From Candidatus Nanopelagicales bacterium (GTDB lineage: Bacteria > Actinomycetota > Actinomycetes > S36-B12 > UBA5976), in assembly GCA_021742025.1 (NCBI GenBank), contig JAIOWT010000002.1, positions 1 to 41,717 on the forward strand: a stretch of 41,717 bases of DNA, read 5' to 3'. A model generated the notes under the pieces. That model saw only the letters and a list, made by a program, of their open reading frames with translations, was not told where the DNA came from and ran no database searches. The translations under genes were made by a program, and so were the position numbers. Positions 8,217 to 16,323 of the stretch are shown piece by piece (position 1 is the stretch's first letter; each line of letters opens with the position of its first letter).

Positions 8217-9115
8217 CGAATACCTAAGGTTTGAGAAAGCTGCTTAGTAATCGCGCTCCAAGCCAATTCCCCTTGTTCTTCTGTTGCCCAGGTATTTGAG
8301 TAGCCAGTGAAGATCCATCGTGGTGCCTTGGCTTCGTCCCAAACGTAACCCAGAGTATTAATGCGCCAAAGTCCAACTGGTACTTGATCACCTTCAACTG
8401 AAAGATACCAACCATTTTTTATCGCTGCAGTCCACAGTGCTGGGATGCCTCCACTGCTACCGGCACCCCATGCCTGCTCAGGTTCAACCTTGGTCATTAA
8501 GTCCCTCAGCACAACACGCTGAGTTTCAGGCAGCGGACTTTCTGCAGTTCCAACCACTTGATTCAATAACAATGCTTGGTCACTTGAATTTGTCTGGATC
8601 GTGCCCCAAGTTCGGCCAGCAACAGTCGCAGTGAGCGAATATCTCTGGATCACAGAATTTATCCCAGCGTTTTCGTCGATTGCAAGGAACAGCCTGTTGG
8701 CTGATTCGTTGTTTGATTCCGTGATCATTAGATCAAGGTCTGGATAGATGGTTGCGTAATCCAGTAAGCCCGCAGCAACCATTTCTAAAGCTCGAGTCGC
8801 AACAATAACTTTTCCGGTGGATGCTGTTGGAAACAAGGCAGAGCTATCACCCATTGTGTACGTGCAACCTTCAACAAGGTCAATGATTGTTACGTTGAAG
8901 TTTTCAGGAATATGCTCAGCTGTCCAAGTATCCAAAAAGGTTTGTGGAATAGGTGAATTGGCTGCGCAATCAAAAGGTGGGTTAAGAATTAGTCTCGTTG
9001 AATTCACTCCGGCTGACAGCGCCTTAAACAACAGCGCAGAAATCAAAATTGCTGATCCAAGCACAAGGATGCGGCGAAATATGAATTTAGTTCTGGTTGG
9101 ACGAGGCTCACTCAC
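8213..9115 (-). CDS. Membrane-anchored serine hydrolase, beta-lactamase/DD-peptidase superfamily
   Basis: The protein has about 300 residues from a GTG at 9115. The frame stays open through the tRNA-Arg gene to an ATG at 9175, but that part is antisense to nothing and simply encodes the tRNA, so I place the start just after the tRNA. A basic stretch and one transmembrane helix (FIFRRILVLGSAILISALLFKAL) anchor the N-terminus. The catalytic domain shows SxxK as 'STGK' in 'FPTASTGKVIVATRALEMV', an SxN-like 'SNN' in 'LMITESNNESANRLFLAID', and a degenerate KTG-like 'KNG' in 'IKNGWYLSVEGD'. It is therefore a class A beta-lactamase-like hydrolase; whether it cleaves beta-lactams, muropeptides or something else is unknown. 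No Shine-Dalgarno is apparent. Confidence 0.72.
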   Translation of the reverse strand: MSEPRPTRTKFIFRRILVLGSAILISALLFKALSAGVNSTRLILNPPFDCAANSPIPQTFLDTWTAEHIPENFNVTIIDLVEGCTYTMGDSSALFPTASTGKVIVATRALEMVAAGLLDYATIYPDLDLMITESNNESANRLFLAIDENAGINSVIQRYSLTATVAGRTWGTIQTNSSDQALLLNQVVGTAESPLPETQRVVLRDLMTKVEPEQAWGAGSSGGIPALWTAAIKNGWYLSVEGDQVPVGLWRINTLGYVWDEAKAPRWIFTGYSNTWATEEQGELAWSAITKQLSQTLGIR

Positions 9116-9116
9116 G

Positions 9117-9189
9117 TGCCCGCGAAAGGAATCGAACCTTCGACCTTCTGCTCCGGAGGCAGACGCTCTATCCACTGAGCTACGCGGGC
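9117..9189 (-). tRNA. tRNA-Arg (anticodon CCG)
   Basis: On the minus strand a 73-nt cloverleaf begins GCCCGCG (acceptor, pairing with CGCGGGC) and continues GTAGCTCAGT in the D-loop. The anticodon stem TCTGC/GCAGA encloses CTCCGGA, giving anticodon CCG for CGG codons. The T-arm is GGTTCGATTCC. The discriminator is A and CCA is not encoded. The serine hydrolase GTG follows after one base. Confidence 0.95.
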
Positions 9190-9273
9190 AAAACTAACTG
9201 CCTGTGTGACTTTATCAGTGCCAGCAATTTAGTCCCATAAACGGCAAAGATGACATACAGTGGAATGAGCAAG

Positions 9274-9371
9274 ACACGGGAGTCCACAACAAGGTGGGCT
9301 GAGAGGGTGTCCGATCTTTTGATCACCACACCGACCGTTTAACCAGTCCGGTAATGCGGATTGCAGGAGGA
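9274..9371 (+). promoter_or_regulatory. TPP (THI-box) riboswitch
   Basis: The conserved TPP aptamer blocks occur in order. A GGGAGTCC helix strand is followed by GGCTGAGAGGG at 9297-9307 (the invariant CUGAGA pyrimidine-sensing loop). Then come a variable P3a arm, GACCGTTTAACC, and CCGGTAATGCGGATTGCAGGAGG at its 3' end (the pyrophosphate-sensing arm). An AGGAGG Shine-Dalgarno at 9365-9370 forms the 3' end of the aptamer, so thiamine pyrophosphate binding probably blocks translation of the transporter directly. A possible -10 (TACAGT, 9256-9261) lies upstream. The exact 5' edge is approximate. Confidence 0.88.
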
Positions 9372-9380
9372 ATGCAATCT

Positions 9381-9986
9381 ATGTTTTCAGAAATAAATGA
9401 ATTTGTTAGCACTGTTCTATTCACAGTTTTGGGCTATCAGGTAACCCTGCTTGAGTTAGTTGCAGTTATTGCTTCTGCCACGGGAGTTTGGCTAGGCACG
9501 ACCGGAAAACGAATCATGTGGCCATGGTACGGAATAAGCGGAGTACTTTACGGCTGGCTTTTCTTAAACTATGACCTTTATGCCAGCGCTTCGGTACAGC
9601 TGGTTTTTATAGGTGCAGCGATTTGGGGTTGGTTCGGATGGGGACCACAGGGTGCAAGTTCCCGAAACTTGACCTGGACGTTACGCGTAACTGTAATAAC
9701 TGCGGGAACCTTAATCTGGTTACTGATTACGCCTCTCCTAGTTTCACTTGGTGCTGCCGCGGCTCGTCCCGATGCTTTCGGTTTGGTCTTTAGCGTTATC
9801 GCCCAAGTCTTGATGGTTCTGCAGTTTCGCGAGAATTGGCTTGTTTGGTTGGTAGTCAACACTGTTTACGTTGGGCTCTACTGGTCACAAGACCTCAAGT
9901 TCACTTCATTGCTATATGTTGTTTTTGCTGCGATTGCGCTGCGCGGGTGGGTCAACTGGCAAAAACTGCAACGCACAGTTAGATAG
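9381..9986 (+). CDS. pnuT: PnuC-family vitamin transporter, PnuT-like (thiamine)
   Basis: The protein has 201 residues from the ATG at 9381. ATGs at 9354 and 9372 are in frame but lie inside the riboswitch or one base after the AGGAGG, so 9381 is preferred. Seven or so hydrophobic helices and the PnuC pattern 'LELVAVIASATGVWLGTTGKRIMWPWYGISGVLYGWLFLNYDLYASASVQLVFIGAAIWGWFGW' identify the family, with 'WLVWLVVNTVYVGLYWSQDL' as the conserved C-terminal WxxW/N block. PnuC proteins move nicotinamide riboside; paralogues under TPP riboswitches are known as PnuT and move thiamine. The riboswitch immediately upstream makes thiamine or a precursor the likely cargo. PnuC-type transport is facilitated diffusion that depends on phosphorylation of the cargo inside the cell, which draws attention to the kinase 3 nt downstream. 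Confidence 0.85.
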   Translation: MFSEINEFVSTVLFTVLGYQVTLLELVAVIASATGVWLGTTGKRIMWPWYGISGVLYGWLFLNYDLYASASVQLVFIGAAIWGWFGWGPQGASSRNLTWTLRVTVITAGTLIWLLITPLLVSLGAAAARPDAFGLVFSVIAQVLMVLQFRENWLVWLVVNTVYVGLYWSQDLKFTSLLYVVFAAIALRGWVNWQKLQRTVR

Positions 9987-9989
9987 TTC

Positions 9990-10556
9990 ATGACATTTTT
10001 TGAGTTGTCCAAAATCAAGTCCGCCATCGAAACCAGCGTTGCGGGTTGCGGTGAAACCAAACTTGTCACCATAGACGGACCTGCTGGTTCTGGAAAAACC
10101 ACTTTAGCTAAAGAGCTATCGATTTCAATGTCAGATGCAAGCGGTCGCCTCAGCGTGGTTCATCTTGATGAGCTCTATGAAGGCTGGAATGATGCGTTAG
10201 GTCAGAAACTGTTTGATCGCATTGAGGCTTGGATTTTGGCGCCAATTAGAAATGGTTTAAATCCTAAGTTTCTTCAGTACGACTGGCATCAAGGTAACTA
10301 TGCGAGTTGGTCGGAATTACCAATAACGCCAATTTTTATCATCGAAGGCGTTGGCTCAGGTCACAGTGCGCTTCGTGAATATGTCTCACAAGCAATTTGG
10401 GTGGAAGCTGATGATGATTTGCTTCTGGATCGCGTAGTTAAACGAGACGGCGAAGTCGTCCGCGATGAGATGTTGATTTGGAAAGCGCGGGAACAAGATT
10501 ATTTTGAATCACAGAACGTTAAAGGTTCTGCCCACATACACATGCGTGGTCAATAA
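9990..10556 (+). CDS. P-loop kinase-like ATPase (uridine-kinase fold)
   Basis: The protein has 188 residues. A Walker A motif G30PAGSGKTT38 is followed by an acidic 'VVHLDELYEGWND' and by 'FIIEGVGSGHSALREYVSQAIWVEADDDLLLDRVVKRDGE', which corresponds to the Walker B/lid region of small-molecule kinases of the uridine kinase or NMP kinase type. Members of this group in actinobacteria are usually annotated only as ATP-binding proteins. It begins 3 nt after the transporter stop codon, so it is co-transcribed and presumably under the same TPP riboswitch. A kinase that traps imported thiamine or a related vitamin fits the context, but no thiamine-kinase family signature is visible and the assignment is inference. 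Confidence 0.75.
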   Translation: MTFFELSKIKSAIETSVAGCGETKLVTIDGPAGSGKTTLAKELSISMSDASGRLSVVHLDELYEGWNDALGQKLFDRIEAWILAPIRNGLNPKFLQYDWHQGNYASWSELPITPIFIIEGVGSGHSALREYVSQAIWVEADDDLLLDRVVKRDGEVVRDEMLIWKAREQDYFESQNVKGSAHIHMRGQ

Positions 10557-10562
10557 TCCCAA

Positions 10563-11318
10563 CTACCAGGGAACTACTTTTCGATCTTCCCAAAGTAATC
10601 CAGTTTCGGTTTCTGGACTATGCTCTCTGGTTGCTAGCCAAACGATTGTGTCCGCCGCTTCTTCTGGACTTCGTGGTGCATCAGGTCCACCCATATCAGT
10701 GCGGGTGTGATTGGGGCACATTGCGTCAACTAAAACTCCCCGACTGCCATTACCTAATTCTGCAGCCAAGTTTTTAGTCAGGGCATTCACCGCAGTTTTT
10801 GATATTCGATAAGGAGCCAACCCGCCTGCAAGGCCTGGTCCGCTAAATCTTCCCAAGCATGCTGAGACATTAATGATTCGACCTGATTTGCGCTGTGCCA
10901 TTTGTGGCCCAATTGCGGAAATCATATTGAAAGTGCCATCCAAGTTGACTCCCATAACGCGATGCCACTCTTCATTTGTGGTGCGCAAAGTCTTTGCCAT
11001 TTTTTCACTCATAACCCCAGCAGAGTTAATCAATATGTCGGCTTGCGACGCCAGTGAGTGCTGGCCAATTTTCTCGGCAACTTTTGGCCCATCGGATACA
11101 TCCACGCAAATGCTGTCGGCATCAATTCCCAAACCGACAAGGGCGGAAACCGCAGAACTCAGATTTTCAGCACTTTGACCAACAAGGACAACTGTGGCGC
11201 CTAGGGCGCCCAGTTCCTTAGCGGCTGCAAAGCCAATTCCTCTAGATCCGCCCGTGATAACCACAACTTTTTCGGCAAGCTTGGACGTGGTTGATAAGGA
11301 ATCAGGAATTGAGGTCAT
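10563..11318 (-). CDS. SDR family oxidoreductase
   Basis: The 251-residue protein is a classical short-chain dehydrogenase/reductase. It has the nucleotide-binding TGGSRGIG in 'VVVITGGSRGIGFAAAKEL', 'LINSAGVMSE' at the NNAG position, a Ser in 'IINVSACLG', and the catalytic YxxxK as 'YRISK'. The cofactor is NAD(P)H; substrate is not predictable. The C-terminal segment 'CPNHTRTDMGGPDAPRSPEEAADTIVWLATREHSPETETGLLWEDRKVVPW' resembles carbonyl-reductase-type members. It converges on the kinase gene, with 6 nt between stop codons. Its start faces kgd across a 104-nt divergent spacer, so promoters for both must lie there. Confidence 0.87.
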   Translation of the reverse strand: MTSIPDSLSTTSKLAEKVVVITGGSRGIGFAAAKELGALGATVVLVGQSAENLSSAVSALVGLGIDADSICVDVSDGPKVAEKIGQHSLASQADILINSAGVMSEKMAKTLRTTNEEWHRVMGVNLDGTFNMISAIGPQMAQRKSGRIINVSACLGRFSGPGLAGGLAPYRISKTAVNALTKNLAAELGNGSRGVLVDAMCPNHTRTDMGGPDAPRSPEEAADTIVWLATREHSPETETGLLWEDRKVVPW

Positions 11319-11422
11319 GTCTAACCCTGCCTTAGAGCCAGGGCTTATGCACTTTGAACGACGCGCCTGGTGGGCGATACGCTTTCCTTATAAACGCATA
11401 TCAAGAAGGAAGGCCCCAAGCC

Positions 11423-14400
11423 GTGTCCGGACCAGTAAATAGTCCATTTGGAGCCAACGACTGGCTCGTAGACGAGTTGTATCAGCAGTTCCTTGAAGAT
11501 AAGCAATCCGTTGATCCAGCCTGGTGGGAATTTTTCGCCGACTACTCTCCTAGCGATTTTTCGCCTCATGCCGCAACAGCTAAACCGGTAGCAACTCCAG
11601 CTGCCCCACCTGCTACCCAAACCGTTGTTACTCCCCAGCCTGCTGCTCAGCCCACAGTTCCTGCTGACTCTTCCGCCAAGCCGGCACCGGCCTCAATGGC
11701 TGATGACGTAATTGAAAAACTAAAAGGAACTTCCGCCCGCGTCGTAACGAATATGGAAGCAAGTTTAGAAATTCCAACTGCTACTTCAGTGCGCGCTGTT
11801 CCAGCAAAGTTAATGGTTGATAACCGAATCGTAATTAATAATCACTTGGCACGTGGCCGAGGTGGCAAAGTTAGCTTTACTCACATAATTGGTTTTGCAA
11901 TTGTACGCGCAATGCGCGAAATGCCAGACATGAATGTTTCATACACAACCGTTGATGGCAAACCAGCGATTGCCCGACATCAACAAGTAGGACTTGGACT
12001 TGCAATTGACCTTGCAAAAGAAGATGGCTCCCGCCAGTTACTTGTTCCCTGCATTAAGTCTGCTGACTCTATGGACTTTGCAGCATTCTGGTCCGGCTAT
12101 GAAGATGTAATTCGTAAGGCGCGTTCTGGAAAACTTGCTGTTGAAGATTTCCAAGGAACTACTGCCAGCCTGACAAATCCTGGAACCATTGGAACCGTCC
12201 ACTCCGTTCCGCGTTTGATGCCTGGACAAGGCGTCATTATTGGCGTCGGAGCGATGGATTACCCAGCCGAATGGCAAGGTGCTTCTGATGATGCCTTAGC
12301 TAAAAATGCCGTTAGCAAGATTATGACTTTCACAAGCACTTACGATCACCGAGTAATTCAAGGCGCACAGTCTGGAGACTTCTTGCGTCGTATACATCAA
12401 CTGCTTCTTGGTGCCGACGGCTTCTATGATGACATTTTCCGTGCGCTCCAGATTCCTTATGAACCAATTCGTTGGGCTCAGGATCTTGCAACATCACATG
12501 ATGCTGATCTAGACAAAACCGCTCGCGTTCAAGAAATGATTCACGCGTTCCGAGTTCGTGGACACTTATTGGCAGACATAGATCCGCTTGAGTATCACCA
12601 GCGATCCCATCCAGATCTTGACATTGCAAATCATGGAATGACTCTGTGGGATTTAGATCGCGAGTTTGCTACCGGTGGTTTTGGTGGCCGACCATTTGCG
12701 ATGTTGCGCGATATTTTGGGAACCCTTCGAGATGCATATTGCCGAACAATTGGCATCGAATACATGCATCTACAGGATCCGGAGCAACGCAAATGGATTC
12801 AGGATCGCTTAGAGCGCAAGCAAGACAAAATTGACCGCGATGAACAGCTTCGTATTCTTCGCAAACTAAATGAAGCTGAAGCATTTGAAAGTTTCTTACA
12901 GACCAAGTACGTAGGGCAAAAGCGTTTCAGTCTTGAAGGTGGCGAAAGCGCGATACCTTTTGTTGATCAAATTTTGATTGAAGCAGCAAAAGACCAACTC
13001 GATGAAGTCTGCATTGGCATGCCGCACCGTGGACGCCTAAACGTTCTGGCCAATATTGCTGGCAAGGGTTATGGCCGAATCTTCAATGAGTTTGAGGGTA
13101 ACTACGGGGAAGAATCTGTTCAAGGATCTGGTGACGTCAAGTACCACTTGGGAACTAAGGGCACTTACAAAGCTGATGGCGGAGAGGAAGTCAAGGTTTA
13201 TCTTGCCGCCAACCCTTCACACCTCGAAGCAGTTAATCCAGTCCTTGAAGGCATTGTGCGCGCTAAGCAGGACATTATTGCCCAAACCGAAGCAAGCGAA
13301 AAAGACAAGTATTCAGTCTTGCCGTTACTCATGCACGGAGATGCCGCGTTTGCCGGTCAAGGTGTAGTTGCTGAAACTCTACAAATGAGCCAGCTGCAGG
13401 GATACCGAGTTGGCGGCACGATTCACTTGGTGATTAATAACCAAGTTGGATTCACCACTTCACCTAAATACAGCCGCACCAGCGTTTACTCAACTGATGT
13501 GGCGCGGACTATTCAAGCTCCGGTATTTCATGTCAATGGTGATGATCCGGAAGCCGTCGTGCGCGTTGCACAATTGGCATACGACTTCCGACAGGCGTTC
13601 CATAAGGACGTTGTTATTGACTTAGTTTGCTACCGACGTCGTGGTCACAACGAGGCTGATGATCCTTCATTAACTCAGCCACTTATGTATGACATCATCG
13701 ACCAAAAGCGTTCAGTGCGAAAGCTTTACACTGAATCCCTCGTAGGTCGCGGTGACATTACCTTAGATGAAGCAGAGGCAGCACTAAAGCACTATCAGGA
13801 TGAACTTGAGGGTGTATTCCAAGCCACAAAATCCGAATCTGCCGATCACTTCAATTCCTCAGCGTCTGAAGTTATTTCGACTGGCCAGCAAACCCTTGCG
13901 CCACAAACCCCAACTTGGGAAGTTCCAACAGCCACAACTCGTGAAGTAATTGACCGAGTTGTCGCAAGCCAGGTCAATATGCCTGAAGGATTCACCGTGC
14001 ATCCTCGGTTAGCACCGCAACTTGCAAGGCGTGCTGAAATGGTTGCAACTGACGCCATTGATTGGGGTATGGGTGAAGCAATTGCGCTTGGCTCACTGCT
14101 TACCGAAGGAACCGTTATCCGATTGGCTGGCCAAGATAGTCGTCGTGGAACTTTTGGACATCGTCACGCAGTAATCGTTGATAAACAAACTGGCTGGCAG
14201 TACAAGCCACTTAAGACTTGCTATGAAGCCGGAGCAAAGCTAGATGTTTACGATTCCCTCTTGAGTGAATATGCGGCAATGGGCTTTGAATATGGATATT
14301 CAGTTATTCGGCCAGAGGCCTTAACGATGTGGGAAGCCCAGTTTGGTGACTTTGCAAACGGTGCCCAAACCATAATCGATGAATACATAACCACTGGTGA

Positions 14401-15073
14401 ACAAAAGTGGGCACAAAAGAACAGCCTAGTTTTGTTACTCCCACATGGCTATGAAGGTCAGGGGCCAGATCACTCGTCTGCCCGCGTGGAACGATTCCTG
14501 CAGCAATGCGCCCAGGACAACATAACCGTTGCGATGCCAACTACTCCAGCAAGTTTTTTCCACTTACTTCGTTGGCAAGTTAAGTCCTCGTTGACACGAC
14601 CACTTGTGGTTTTCACACCTAAGTCATTACTTCGTGCGAAGTTCGCAACTTCTAAAGTTAGTGACTTCACCGAAGGCACATTTAAGGCAATCATTGGTGA
14701 CACAACTGTAAACCCAGATGACGTTACTTCGGTCTTGCTTTGCAGTGGAAAGGTCTATTACGACTTAGCAGCTGAGCGCGAGAAACTAGGTCGCAAAGAT
14801 GTCGCAATTGTCAGACTTGAGCGTCTTTACCCACTGCCGGCAATCACTTTGCCACCAGAACTTGCTCGTTACAAGAACTTGGCTAACGTTCGTTGGGTGC
14901 AAGAAGAGCCAGCTAATCAAGGGGCTTGGAGCTTTATGGCCATGAACTTGCCAGCTCTCATCAACCACGCAATTACTGGAATTTCCCGACCTGCTTCTAG
15001 TTCACCAGCTGTTGGATCACACCATCGCAGTGAGTTGGAGCAGCAAGCACTTGTTGCCCAGGCATTTAGTTAA
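11423..15073 (+). CDS. kgd: Multifunctional 2-oxoglutarate metabolism enzyme Kgd (E2-E1 fusion)
   Basis: The protein has 1216 residues, close to mycobacterial Kgd. The GTG at 11423 is chosen because the GAAGGAAGG Shine-Dalgarno precedes it and the product then starts 'SGPVNSPFGANDWLVDELYQQFLEDKQSVDPAWWEFF', the conserved N-terminal helix. A Pro/Ala-rich linker (about residues 50-95) leads to an E2-type acyltransferase domain with catalytic 'DHRVIQGAQSG' (His about 309), without any lipoyl domain. The E1 part follows: 'IGMPHRGRLNVLANIAG', 'GDAAFAGQGVVAETLQMSQLQGY', 'VINNQVGFTTSPKYSRTS' for thiamine diphosphate, and 'RRRGHNEADDPSLTQPLMY'. It decarboxylates 2-oxoglutarate within the actinobacterial TCA cycle. 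Its ThDP requirement links it to the thiamine transporter 1.4 kb upstream. Confidence 0.95.
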   Translation: MSGPVNSPFGANDWLVDELYQQFLEDKQSVDPAWWEFFADYSPSDFSPHAATAKPVATPAAPPATQTVVTPQPAAQPTVPADSSAKPAPASMADDVIEKLKGTSARVVTNMEASLEIPTATSVRAVPAKLMVDNRIVINNHLARGRGGKVSFTHIIGFAIVRAMREMPDMNVSYTTVDGKPAIARHQQVGLGLAIDLAKEDGSRQLLVPCIKSADSMDFAAFWSGYEDVIRKARSGKLAVEDFQGTTASLTNPGTIGTVHSVPRLMPGQGVIIGVGAMDYPAEWQGASDDALAKNAVSKIMTFTSTYDHRVIQGAQSGDFLRRIHQLLLGADGFYDDIFRALQIPYEPIRWAQDLATSHDADLDKTARVQEMIHAFRVRGHLLADIDPLEYHQRSHPDLDIANHGMTLWDLDREFATGGFGGRPFAMLRDILGTLRDAYCRTIGIEYMHLQDPEQRKWIQDRLERKQDKIDRDEQLRILRKLNEAEAFESFLQTKYVGQKRFSLEGGESAIPFVDQILIEAAKDQLDEVCIGMPHRGRLNVLANIAGKGYGRIFNEFEGNYGEESVQGSGDVKYHLGTKGTYKADGGEEVKVYLAANPSHLEAVNPVLEGIVRAKQDIIAQTEASEKDKYSVLPLLMHGDAAFAGQGVVAETLQMSQLQGYRVGGTIHLVINNQVGFTTSPKYSRTSVYSTDVARTIQAPVFHVNGDDPEAVVRVAQLAYDFRQAFHKDVVIDLVCYRRRGHNEADDPSLTQPLMYDIIDQKRSVRKLYTESLVGRGDITLDEAEAALKHYQDELEGVFQATKSESADHFNSSASEVISTGQQTLAPQTPTWEVPTATTREVIDRVVASQVNMPEGFTVHPRLAPQLARRAEMVATDAIDWGMGEAIALGSLLTEGTVIRLAGQDSRRGTFGHRHAVIVDKQTGWQYKPLKTCYEAGAKLDVYDSLLSEYAAMGFEYGYSVIRPEALTMWEAQFGDFANGAQTIIDEYITTGEQKWAQKNSLVLLLPHGYEGQGPDHSSARVERFLQQCAQDNITVAMPTTPASFFHLLRWQVKSSLTRPLVVFTPKSLLRAKFATSKVSDFTEGTFKAIIGDTTVNPDDVTSVLLCSGKVYYDLAAEREKLGRKDVAIVRLERLYPLPAITLPPELARYKNLANVRWVQEEPANQGAWSFMAMNLPALINHAITGISRPASSSPAVGSHHRSELEQQALVAQAFS

Positions 15074-15095
15074 TCGAATCTTGGATAGGTAAAAC

Positions 15096-15278
15096 ATGTA
15101 CTTCACTGACCGAGGAATCGAAGAATTAGAAAAGCGTCGGGGCGAGGAAGAAGTTACGTTTGTGTGGCTAGCTGAGCGCATGCGGGAATTTGTGGACACT
15201 TTCCCTGACTTCGAAGTACCAACTGAACGACTAGCAACCTGGCTAGCTCGACTTGATGATGATGAGGAAGATGTCTAA
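15096..15278 (+). CDS. DUF6104 family small protein
   Basis: A 60-residue protein, 'MYFTDRGIEELEKRRGEEEV' then 'TFVWLAERMREFVDTFPDFEVPTERLATWLARLDDDEEDV' in two continuous blocks. Its acidic tail and short length match the actinobacterial DUF6104 family, which as I recall is commonly found next to the 2-oxoglutarate dehydrogenase gene. Function is unknown. It starts 22 nt after the kgd stop codon, and its TAA overlaps the ATG of the following oxidoreductase, so it is embedded in the kgd transcription unit. No transmembrane segment or metal motif is visible; it is predicted helical and cytosolic. Confidence 0.8.
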   Translation: MYFTDRGIEELEKRRGEEEVTFVWLAERMREFVDTFPDFEVPTERLATWLARLDDDEEDV

Positions 15279-16240
15279 TGCGCGCTGTTGTTGCTGTAAG
15301 TGGAAATCAAGAAAATCCATTTGAAGGATTTTCAATTTGTGAGCATCCGGACCCAGTTGTACCCGAAGGTTGGGTTCGCGTTGCAGTGAAAGCGGCTGCA
15401 ATCAATCATCATGACGTTTGGACTCTTCGCGGAGTAGCTACTGCTCCAGAAAATCTTCCAATTGTGCTTGGCTCTGATGCTGCCGGCACATTAGATGATG
15501 GCTCAGCTGTCATCGTCCATGCGGTGCTCGGCGATCCTTCCAAAGGCGATGAAACTCTTGACCCAAAGCGATCCCTCCTAAGTGAAGTTCATGACGGCAC
15601 TCATGCCGAATTTGTTACAGTTCCGGCTTACAACGTAATTCCAAAACCTGATTTCCTAACCTTCGAAGAAGCGGCTTGTCTTCCAACTGCTTGGCTAACT
15701 GCGTATCGAATGCTGTTTACAAAGTCCGGACTACAAAAAGGTGACACCGTTTTAATTCAGGGAGCAGGTGGTGGTGTTGCCACTGCGCTTATCCAACTTG
15801 CGAGTGCCGCTAGTTTCGTTACTTGGGTTACTTCTCGAGACGAAGCTAAGCGCGAATATGCAAAGTCAATTGGGGCTAGCGAAGTATTTGAATCCGGTGC
15901 CCGATTACCAGGCAAAGTTGATGCCGTAATGGAAAGTGTTGGCGAAGCTACTTGGTCGCATTCCATGCGTAGTCTTCGACCTGGCGGAAAAATCGTTATC
16001 TGTGGTGCTACCAGCGGCGCTAATCCCCCAGCCGATTTGAATCGATTGTTTTTCTTGCAACTTGAAGTTGTCGGCTCGACGATGGGAACCCGCGCCGAAT
16101 TTGAAGGCTTGCTCAAGTTCTTGGGTGACACGGGAGTGCGTCCACACATCCAACAAGTATTCGCACTTGAGGATGCAAAGCAAGGTTATGAACTTATGTA
16201 TCAGGGCGAAATTCAAGGAAAACTTGTAATTGTTCCTTAG
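15278..16240 (+). CDS. MDR-family quinone oxidoreductase / zinc-type alcohol dehydrogenase-like protein
   Basis: The 320-residue protein is a medium-chain dehydrogenase/reductase. It has a GroES-like N-terminus with 'GWVRVAVKAAAINHHDVWTLRGVATAPENLPIVLGSDAAGTL', then 'LTFEEAACLPTAWLTAYRML', a cofactor-binding 'GDTVLIQGAGGGVATALIQLA' and 'GGKIVICGATSGANPPADLNRLFFLQLEVVGSTMGTRAEFEGLL'. The usual cysteine-rich structural-zinc lobe is absent, as in quinone oxidoreductases. The likely reaction is NADPH-dependent reduction of a quinone or enone, but the substrate is unknown. Its ATG overlaps the stop codon of the DUF6104 gene (TAATG), so expression is coupled to kgd. Confidence 0.85.
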   Translation: MRAVVAVSGNQENPFEGFSICEHPDPVVPEGWVRVAVKAAAINHHDVWTLRGVATAPENLPIVLGSDAAGTLDDGSAVIVHAVLGDPSKGDETLDPKRSLLSEVHDGTHAEFVTVPAYNVIPKPDFLTFEEAACLPTAWLTAYRMLFTKSGLQKGDTVLIQGAGGGVATALIQLASAASFVTWVTSRDEAKREYAKSIGASEVFESGARLPGKVDAVMESVGEATWSHSMRSLRPGGKIVICGATSGANPPADLNRLFFLQLEVVGSTMGTRAEFEGLLKFLGDTGVRPHIQQVFALEDAKQGYELMYQGEIQGKLVIVP

Positions 16241-16311
16241 TGAGCCAGTTAAGTTGTTGTTTTCTGGCATGAATAAGTGATCCAAATGGGTTGATTGCCA
16301 TTAACCCAAAC

Positions 16312-16317
16312 TACGCT
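16312..16317 (+). promoter_or_regulatory. Predicted -10 element (TACGCT), leaderless heliorhodopsin start
   Basis: TACGCT ends 6 nt before the heliorhodopsin ATG at 16324, with no Shine-Dalgarno. A TTGATT at 16291-16296 may be the -35, though the 15-bp spacer is short. A small inverted repeat (TGGGTT/AACCCA, about 16287-16308) overlaps this region and could be an operator. Confidence 0.45.
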
Positions 16318-16323
16318 TGAGAC

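Noticed and set aside
9115..9175. Upstream ATG start (9175) for the serine hydrolase
   Set aside because: This extension lies wholly within the tRNA-Arg gene and would add about 20 residues without similarity to a signal or the family.
9354..9380. ATG at 9354 as transporter start
   Set aside because: It lies within the conserved core of the TPP aptamer; the Shine-Dalgarno serves the ATG at 9381.
11354..11422. Upstream ATG start of kgd at 11354
   Set aside because: The Shine-Dalgarno lies after this point, directly before the GTG at 11423, where the conserved N-terminus begins.
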